DNA of 11,003 nt, from contig QWQL01000068.1 of the NCBI GenBank assembly GCA_003670825.1, positions 1 through 11,003 on the forward strand. The letters run 5' to 3'. A model generated the notes under the pieces. It was not told the DNA's origin, did no database searches, and was given only the letters and a program-made list of their open reading frames with translations. Of the stretch, positions 6,165 to 11,003 are shown in pieces (the first letter of the stretch is position 1; every line of letters starts with the position of its first letter). The translations under genes were made by a program, and so were the position numbers. Origin of the DNA: Planctomycetota bacterium. Its GTDB lineage: Bacteria; Planctomycetota; Planctomycetia; Pirellulales; UBA1268.

Positions 6165-7088
6165 TCAGGGGTTTTTCGCTTCGCCACCGTGGCGTCGGAG
6201 CCAGTCGTCCGAGGCGAAGCGACGCACCAGCGCCCGCGCGGTGCGGATCGCGTCGGCCTGCCAGGGGCGGTCTCCGGCATCGCCACCCACATCGAGGCCG
6301 CCAAACCTTAGCCGACACGGCCATCCACGGGCCGCGGCCGTGGCGTTGAACCGCTCCGCGATCCGCAGCGTCCAGGCCGCGCCCAGCGTCTCGCGGAGTG
6401 CGAGGAAGGGCAGCTCGACGGCGGCCACCAGCCGCGCGTCATTCACTCGCTCATGGCTCGCTCGCCGGCCACCGACAGGCCAGACCGCCGACTGCACCAC
6501 AGCCGCGACCGACCCCACGGCCAGCAGGGCCGCACCGCCGGCATCGGTCGTGGCGATCCGGCCGAGGTCGAGTTCGCCCGCAAACGGCAGAAACGGCCTG
6601 AGCAGCAGGAGTTGGCCGCTCGTCACGATCGCGGCCGCGAGGCCGTGACGCGTGGCGGCGAAGTTCATCCAGCCCACCGCCGCGAGCAGCGGCATGAACC
6701 ACTGTTGCAGGGGATGCACGTCGGGCATGGAGCCAGGCCGCACGAGCAAGGCCGACACCGCCGGCAGTGCCAGGATGCCCGCCAGCGATGCCACGATGAA
6801 CTGCCACACGCCGTGCTGCGGCCGCTTCGCCCCGAGCACAGACATGGTCGGGCACATCGAGAGTGCCACGACGCCCAGCCGAGCCGCGGCGAATGTGGCC
6901 GGCTCGGCAAGCCCGCCAGTCGCCCGCCCTGCCGACTCGGCGGCCAGAGCCAGCGCCGCCGCGCAGGCCCATGCCGCCGCAGGCACCGCCGTCGAGCCCC
7001 GCACGAGAAAGGCTCCGAGGCAGGCGGCAGCCGCGGCCACGAGCGCGGCAACGCATGAGACCAGCGAGAAATCGACGGCGGCGGGCAT
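6165..7088 (-). CDS. Multi-pass membrane protein of unknown function, planctomycete-type
   Basis: A 307-residue protein from ATG 7088-7086, where the first transmembrane segment begins (residues 7-29). Longer in-frame extensions upstream run into a sequence typical of non-coding shadow and are not used. Hydrophobic segments lie near 7-29, 34-51, 66-83, 97-116, 128-143, 148-166 and 183-202. A soluble C-terminal domain of about 100 residues follows, with the pattern ETLGAAWTLRIAERFNATAAA (about 233-253) and GWPCRLRFGG. The segment CPTMSVLGAKRPQHGVWQFI (79-98) resembles a conserved block that I recall from uncharacterised planctomycete membrane proteins. No enzymatic motif is visible and no function is assigned. 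It is 124 nt upstream of the DUF3467 gene on the same strand, so co-transcription with the envelope operon is possible but not shown. The ribosome binding site is weak. Confidence 0.8.
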   Translation of the reverse strand: MPAAVDFSLVSCVAALVAAAAACLGAFLVRGSTAVPAAAWACAAALALAAESAGRATGGLAEPATFAAARLGVVALSMCPTMSVLGAKRPQHGVWQFIVASLAGILALPAVSALLVRPGSMPDVHPLQQWFMPLLAAVGWMNFAATRHGLAAAIVTSGQLLLLRPFLPFAGELDLGRIATTDAGGAALLAVGSVAAVVQSAVWPVGGRRASHERVNDARLVAAVELPFLALRETLGAAWTLRIAERFNATAAARGWPCRLRFGGLDVGGDAGDRPWQADAIRTARALVRRFASDDWLRRHGGEAKNP

Positions 7089-7254
7089 GCCTCTGAGCCT
7101 ACCCTGCTGCGGCCTGGGTGGGGTCGTGACGAATGGGAAGCCTGCGGCGGGAGGGGTGCACGTCGCGGCCATCGCGGGCCGATCCTTCCCAAGGCGCCGG
7201 AGATTTCCGGCTCCATCGCCCCCCGAAGACGGGCCCCCAGAAAGCATCCCACCC
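7089..7254. promoter_or_regulatory. Divergent intergenic region with an inverted repeat
   Basis: This 166-bp gap separates the start of the membrane protein (minus) from the start of the small secreted protein (plus), so it must carry at least one promoter for each. I could not pick convincing -35/-10 pairs. It contains a perfect inverted repeat, GCCGGA-GATT-TCCGGC, at 7196-7211 that could be an operator or a leader hairpin of the plus-strand gene. Confidence 0.35.
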
Positions 7255-7608
7255 ATGCAGCGCACGAGAATTGTCACTGCGGTTCTCACCGCGGCGCTCG
7301 TCGCCTCTGCCACCGCATCGCCAGCGATCGAGATGTTTACCTACTTCGGAGACGGCAGCCGCATCGGCCTGCCGAGTCTGGAAGTGCCGATCGAGGCCTA
7401 TCCTGGCATCCCGCTGCGGAGCGATCGGATTCGCGCCCGCCGGAAGGCGACACGCCCGCAGCCGGGGCCGACGGTAGGCGTCGAGCCCGGCACGCAGGTC
7501 GGTGGCGTCACCATCCGTTCCATGCCGACGCCCACAATGCCGCCGCCGGTCGCTATCGAAACGGTTCCCACACCACGGCCGGCACCGGGCCGGCCGGCGG
7601 CGAACTGA
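7255..7608 (+). CDS. Small secreted proline-rich protein, unknown function
   Basis: A 117-residue protein starting at ATG 7255. The open frame extends further upstream, but only this start puts a signal peptide at the N-terminus: residues 1-22 are MQRTRIV followed by a hydrophobic Ala/Val/Leu stretch, with likely cleavage in the ATASPA region. The mature part begins EMFTYFGDGSRIGLPSLEVP, then PIEAYPGIPLRS. It ends in a low-complexity Pro/Thr/Arg-rich tail (about residues 60-117). No cysteine or enzymatic motif is present. It probably lives in the periplasm or envelope. The ORF runs opposite to a long reading frame on the minus strand that has no family features, and the signal peptide decides the strand. 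No clear Shine-Dalgarno sequence is seen. It ends 52 nt before the convergent TPR gene. Confidence 0.65.
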   Translation: MQRTRIVTAVLTAALVASATASPAIEMFTYFGDGSRIGLPSLEVPIEAYPGIPLRSDRIRARRKATRPQPGPTVGVEPGTQVGGVTIRSMPTPTMPPPVAIETVPTPRPAPGRPAAN

Positions 7609-7621
7609 TTCGCCACCCGGC

Positions 7622-7643
7622 CGACCCGCACGACGCGGGGTCG
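7622..7643. terminator. Candidate bidirectional terminator between convergent genes
   Basis: CGACCCGC and GCGGGGTCG pair as an 8-bp stem with one bulged G and a 5-nt loop in the 52-nt gap between the convergent stops at 7608 and 7661. On the plus strand a second short GCGG/CCGC stem (7649-7660) is followed by TTACTTTTTC, which is also the end of the minus-strand gene. The position between converging genes supports termination; the hairpins are modest. Confidence 0.42.
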
Positions 7644-7660
7644 CCCCCGCGGGCTGCCGC

Positions 7661-9052
7661 TTACTTTTTCTCAGCGGGCGGCTCGCCCGCTTCCTTCTTG
7701 AGCTTCGCCAGCAGGTCGACTGCGTCGGACCGAGTGGCGAACATCGGCTCGTTGGCGAGCACCTCATCGAGGATCTTGCGGGCCAGGTCTTTCTCGCCGC
7801 GATCTGTGAGAATCGTGGCCACGTAATACGCGCCGTCAGACGACAGCGCGTTGCTCCGCCGCACCTGCTCCAGAATCCGCTCGGCATCCTCGCGACGGCC
7901 GAGCTTGTAGAACACCCAGGCCAGGGTGGTCACGGCCGGGATCTGCTGGGGGGTGTTTTCCCGGTACTTCGCGACGTTGGTATCGGCCAGTTCGAGCGCC
8001 CGGCGACGGTCGTCGTCGTTCTCACTCTCGATCAGGATCAGCGCCAGCGAGTTGCTGACGTCAAAGTTACCCGGCGACTGGAAATGGGCCTCATTGAGGA
8101 ACTTCTCCGCCGTGGTGTAGTCGCGGCCCACGCGGGCCACGAGGCCTCGGACGAACTTGGCCTCCAGGTTCTTGGCGTCGAGTTTGATCGCCGTGTCGGC
8201 CGCAGTCTTCGCGGCCTCGAGCTCGTTTTGCTGCAGGTACCAGCGAGCGGCAAATAGCTGCACCGCTGAATCGCTCGGGGCGGCCTTGATCGCGTCTTGG
8301 ATCCACTTCTTCGCAGCGTCACGCTTCTTTGCCTCGTCGTTCCGCTGGGCCATGGCCAGCTCCGGCAGCGGCGCGTTCTTGTCGATCTTTTTGGCCTCGC
8401 GAAACTGCTCGAGTGCCTCGGTCTCCTTGCCGAGCTGGAAGAGCACGTTGCCCATCCGGAGCCGCGAGCCGGCGTTGTCGGGATCGAGCTCGATCCACTT
8501 GGCGAGGTTTTTCTGCGCCACCTCCCACTGCCGACGTCGCTCGGCCACGGCGGCCGTGCCCGCCTCGCAGCGGATGTCGAAATCCCGCTTCCGCTTCGGA
8601 TTCTCCGTGAAGGCGGCGGTCAGTGCCGATGCCTTGTCGAACAGCACCGCCGAGTCGGTGATCCGGCCCTCGCCAAACGCGAGGTCGCCGAGTTTGAGGA
8701 ACGACTCGGGGTCGGCCGGAGACTTCACCGCCGCGTTCTCGAGTTCTTCGCGAGCCTGGGGGAGTTGGTTCACCGCCAGCCAGAGCGTGGCCATCATCAC
8801 GCCCGGGGGAGGAAGCTTCGGATTGTTGCTCTTGGCACGCTCGAGGATCGCTCGGCAGCCGTCGATGTCGCGATCGCGGAACCGCGCGATGGCGTTGTTG
8901 ATCTCTTTATCCATGCTGTCGTCGGAAACCGCACTGCCCACGAGGGCCTGAGCGGTCACCTGGGCCTGGGCCGACACGGCACCGCCTGCCAACGCCGCGA
9001 CCACGGTGACGATCATCCACTGGCGGAACTGGAACCTGAAGCCGTAATCCAT
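7661..9052 (-). CDS. Secreted TPR-repeat protein
   Basis: A 463-residue protein. The start at ATG 9052-9050 is supported by a strong GAGGAGA ribosome binding site (9067-9061) with an 8-nt spacer. It also places a signal peptide at residues 1-30 (RQW, then a hydrophobic core, with AVSAQA before likely cleavage). The rest is alpha-helical with TPR-like 34-residue units. Examples are near 82-114 (AREELENAAVKSPADPES), 115-147, 193-224 (RMGNVLFQLGKETEALEQF), 295-327, 371-403 (AWVFYKLGRREDAERILEQ) and 405-437. The C-terminus is charged (EKK). TPR arrays bind partner proteins; no catalytic domain is fused. It should act in the periplasm or at the envelope. Its gene diverges from the ABC permease and converges on the small secreted gene. 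It resembles generic planctomycete tetratricopeptide proteins; the binding partner is unknown. Confidence 0.92.
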   Translation of the reverse strand: MDYGFRFQFRQWMIVTVVAALAGGAVSAQAQVTAQALVGSAVSDDSMDKEINNAIARFRDRDIDGCRAILERAKSNNPKLPPPGVMMATLWLAVNQLPQAREELENAAVKSPADPESFLKLGDLAFGEGRITDSAVLFDKASALTAAFTENPKRKRDFDIRCEAGTAAVAERRRQWEVAQKNLAKWIELDPDNAGSRLRMGNVLFQLGKETEALEQFREAKKIDKNAPLPELAMAQRNDEAKKRDAAKKWIQDAIKAAPSDSAVQLFAARWYLQQNELEAAKTAADTAIKLDAKNLEAKFVRGLVARVGRDYTTAEKFLNEAHFQSPGNFDVSNSLALILIESENDDDRRRALELADTNVAKYRENTPQQIPAVTTLAWVFYKLGRREDAERILEQVRRSNALSSDGAYYVATILTDRGEKDLARKILDEVLANEPMFATRSDAVDLLAKLKKEAGEPPAEKK

Positions 9053-9183
9053 GCTCAGACTCTCCTCAAAAGAGTTTTTAAAAAACGCTCGATCTGAAAG
9101 GAAGACCCGCAGCCCTCACGATCCGGTACTCTATCGCCTAAGATTCTCCTTTTCCAATGGCCGGCTGAAACGGCGGGCACGCG
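9053..9183. promoter_or_regulatory. Divergent promoter region of TPR and ABC permease genes
   Basis: This 131-bp gap lies between divergent starts. It includes an AT-rich island (T5A6 at 9075-9085) that stands out in a GC-rich region and lies about 23 nt upstream of the TPR start. On the minus-strand transcript, ACUCU (9075-9071) can pair with AGAGU (9063-9059), placing part of the GAGGAGA ribosome binding site in the stem and the rest in the loop. I could not assign reliable -35/-10 boxes on either strand. Confidence 0.4.
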
Positions 9184-10860
9184 ATGTTTCTGGGAGCCGT
9201 CTGCGAGCGGGAAGTGCTGGTCGCCCCCAGGGCCCGCGGCCTGTACGTGGCCAGAGCGGTGTATGCGGGGACACTCCTGGGGATCATCGCCACCTGCTGG
9301 CTCCTGGTCACCGGCACGCAGGCCATCGCCACCGTCGGTGACGCAGCCCGCTTCGGCGGCACGCTGATGCGGATTCTGGGCCCGCTCCAACTGGCGCTCG
9401 CAATGCTGTCAGCGGCCCTCGCCAGCGTGGTGGCGGTGGGCGTCGAGAAGGATCGCAAGACCATGGAGCTCCTGCTCGTCAGCCGTCTGGGCGACGCGCA
9501 ACTCGTGCTGGGGAAACTGTCGGGCAGCCTGCTCCGCACCGGACTGCTGTTGCTGGCCGCGGTGCCGGTCTTCACGCTGGCCACGGTCTTCGGCGGGATC
9601 ACGCCCGTGCAGATCGTCCGGATGTTCGTGGTCACGGCGGCTGCGGCCGCAGCCGCGGCGAGTGTCGCCAACGCCGTCGCCTTCTGGCGCGACACCACGT
9701 TCCAGGCGCTCGCGATCACCGCCTTCCTGCTCGTCGCCTGGCTGGCCGCCGGAGAGGCTGCGGCCGTGGCGTGGGGCCAGGAGGTGGCCGCCATGGTGTC
9801 GCCCGCACGCGCGCTCTTCTCATCGGTGTCGCCCACGGGCGGCGGCACCCTTCCCTCCTTTCTCGGCTGCTGTGCCGGCATCGTCGCCATCGCGACTGGA
9901 TGGGCGATCGCGCGGGCTCGGGCCTGGAACACGGTGGTGCACCTGCGGCCGCGGACCGAGGGGGAGGCCGGCTCGGCCACCGCGCGGCAGGCATCGCGGC
10001 CGGTCTGGAGCAACCCCGTGCTCTGGCGTGAACTCCAAACGCGGGCCCACGGCCGGGCGATGATCGTGGTGCGGGTGGCCTGGCTCCTCCTGTTCGTCGC
10101 CGCTGTCGCCGCCGTCGTGGCGCAGGCCCGATCGCCCCGGCCCGACCGCGCGGCCGTGGCCATCGCGGTGGTGCCCATGGTCGTGGCGAGCCTGCTGGCC
10201 ATCACGGCCCTGGCGGTCACGAGCGTCACCACCGAGCGCGACCGCGGCACCTTCGATCTACTCCTCGTCAGCGACTTAGAACCCAAAGAGTTCGTCTGGG
10301 GAAAGCTGCTCGGGGTGCTCGGATCGGCCGCGGAAATGGTGGCGCTGCCGCTGGTGCTCTGCCTGGCCCTGGTGCCCCTGGGCCTGGCCACGCCCGAGCA
10401 CGGCGGCTACCTGGCCCTCGGCCTCGCGGTGCTCATCTTTTTCGTCGCCGTGCTCGGCGTCTACGCGGGCCTGTCGCACACGACCTCCCGCCGGGCGATC
10501 GCCGTGGCCCTGGGCATCGTGGCCTTCCTATTCATCGGCGTGGCCACCGCGATGCGGATCATGGTGGCGTTTGGCGGTAGTTTCGAGCTTCAGCTTGCCC
10601 CGTTTCTGGCCGCGATCGTGGGGGGCGCCATCGGACTCTATGCGGCACTGTCGGCACGGAATCCCTCGCCGGCCGTGGGCTGGACCTCGGCACTGCTGCC
10701 CGCACTGACGTTCGTCGCGATCACCGGGTTTCTCCAGGGCAGCAGCCTGCAGGTCTTCCTGGTCGTGGTCGCTGCCTACGGGTTTGGCACGCTCGCCCTC
10801 CTCGTGCCCTCCATCGCCGCCTTTGACCTGCTCACCGGGCGAACGACCACCGGCGAGTGA
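9184..10860 (+). CDS. ABC-2 type transporter permease with two tandem permease units
   Basis: A 558-residue inner-membrane protein with about 12 or more hydrophobic segments. It is two ABC-2 permease units in one chain. Unit 1 has REVLVAPRARGLYVARAVY (9-27) and the signature EKDRKTMELLLVS (88-100) followed by GKLSG (110-114). Unit 2 has RELQTRAHGRAMIVVRVAW (282-300) and ERDRGTFDLLLVS (351-363) followed by GKLLG (373-377). The spacing from the Glu to the GKL motif is 22 residues in both. The E-[RK]-x-R-x-T-x-[ED]-L-L-L-x-S pattern is typical of the cytoplasmic coupling segment of ABC-2 permeases. A linker of about 30 residues (250-280) joins the units. Such a protein would form the whole membrane channel for an ABC ATPase, but none is in the window. 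It may lie downstream or elsewhere. The start at ATG 9184 lacks a strong ribosome binding site. Substrate unknown. Confidence 0.88.
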   Translation: MFLGAVCEREVLVAPRARGLYVARAVYAGTLLGIIATCWLLVTGTQAIATVGDAARFGGTLMRILGPLQLALAMLSAALASVVAVGVEKDRKTMELLLVSRLGDAQLVLGKLSGSLLRTGLLLLAAVPVFTLATVFGGITPVQIVRMFVVTAAAAAAAASVANAVAFWRDTTFQALAITAFLLVAWLAAGEAAAVAWGQEVAAMVSPARALFSSVSPTGGGTLPSFLGCCAGIVAIATGWAIARARAWNTVVHLRPRTEGEAGSATARQASRPVWSNPVLWRELQTRAHGRAMIVVRVAWLLLFVAAVAAVVAQARSPRPDRAAVAIAVVPMVVASLLAITALAVTSVTTERDRGTFDLLLVSDLEPKEFVWGKLLGVLGSAAEMVALPLVLCLALVPLGLATPEHGGYLALGLAVLIFFVAVLGVYAGLSHTTSRRAIAVALGIVAFLFIGVATAMRIMVAFGGSFELQLAPFLAAIVGGAIGLYAALSARNPSPAVGWTSALLPALTFVAITGFLQGSSLQVFLVVVAAYGFGTLALLVPSIAAFDLLTGRTTTGE

Positions 10861-11003
10861 GCCCACCGGCTGCTTCGATCGCACCAGAGTTACATGTATC
10901 GCCGGCTCGGGGGCGGCAAAAGTCGCGTCGCCGGGCGAGGATACGCCCAAGGCTCCTCGAGCGTTCGCCGACCCCCTTCGCCGAGCCGCCCTCGCTGACG
11001 GAG
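10861..11003. other. Terminal non-coding stretch, no gene supported
   Basis: The 143 bases after the permease stop hold no credible gene start. A 34-codon reading frame from ATG 10893 has arginine/serine-rich content without family features. There is a 5-bp stem-loop (GGGCG/CGCCC, 10933-10948) and a short direct repeat, TTCGCCGA, at 10964-10971 and 10977-10984. Neither is followed by a T-tract. The end of the permease transcript may lie here. Confidence 0.4.

Noticed and set aside
7089..7313. N-terminal extension of the membrane protein by 75 residues
   Set aside because: The added sequence is Gly/Pro/Arg-rich, covers the opposite-strand secreted gene's start, and lies before a natural first membrane helix at residue 7 of the shorter form.
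9156..9167. Three-codon upstream reading frame before the permease
   Set aside because: ATG-GCC-GGC-TGA has no ribosome binding site and is expected by chance in GC-rich DNA.
9637..9656. Perfect 20-bp palindrome containing GCGGCCGC in the permease
   Set aside because: It lies in a run of eight alanine codons, where GCN repeats easily create such palindromes; no sign of a regulatory role.
10893..10997. A 34-codon plus-strand frame near the right edge
   Set aside because: It is Arg/Ser/Pro-rich without a recognisable motif, and the start has no Shine-Dalgarno sequence.

Overview
The window looks like a high-GC Planctomycetota chromosome fragment, probably Pirellulales-like. That assignment is inference. 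It rests on the GC-rich third positions, on fusions of HlyD-type adaptors to GAF and M50 domains, on a DUF3467 gene beside them, and on two proteins that resemble lineage-restricted planctomycete families as I remember them. No rRNA, tRNA, CRISPR array, insertion sequence or phage gene was seen.

Left part (1-6164), all on the minus strand. At the left edge is the 5' part of a Phd/YefM- or RelB-like antitoxin gene. Next comes a compact cluster, read from right to left. It starts with a DUF3467 protein (6040-5723), followed by a protein with two GAF domains, a membrane anchor and a HlyD adaptor module (5636-3513). Then come a secreted HlyD-type adaptor (3480-2572) and a large membrane protein (2565-334). 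This last protein joins a PqqD-like N-terminal domain, an M50/site-2-protease core (HEFGH plus NPLMRYDG) and a C-terminal HlyD module. The last three genes are nearly contiguous, separated by 32 and 6 nt. I read the cluster as one operon for a cell-envelope complex with three adaptor subunits, an intramembrane metallopeptidase and a cytosolic sensory module. It has no visible ATPase, RND pump or outer-membrane channel. A GC-rich stem-loop region follows the last gene.

Middle part (6165-7608). A multi-pass membrane protein of unknown function (minus strand) diverges from a small secreted, proline-rich protein (plus strand) across a 166-bp gap.

Right part (7661-11003). A secreted TPR-repeat protein (minus strand) converges on the small secreted gene. 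It diverges from an ABC-2 type permease (plus strand) built from two tandem permease units. No ABC ATPase gene is in the window. The last 143 bases hold no gene I can support.

The strongest candidate for an undescribed system is the DUF3467 / GAF-HlyD / HlyD / PqqD-M50-HlyD operon. The sequence supports peptide recognition or processing coupled to envelope adaptors, but the substrate and the transport step cannot be read from it.
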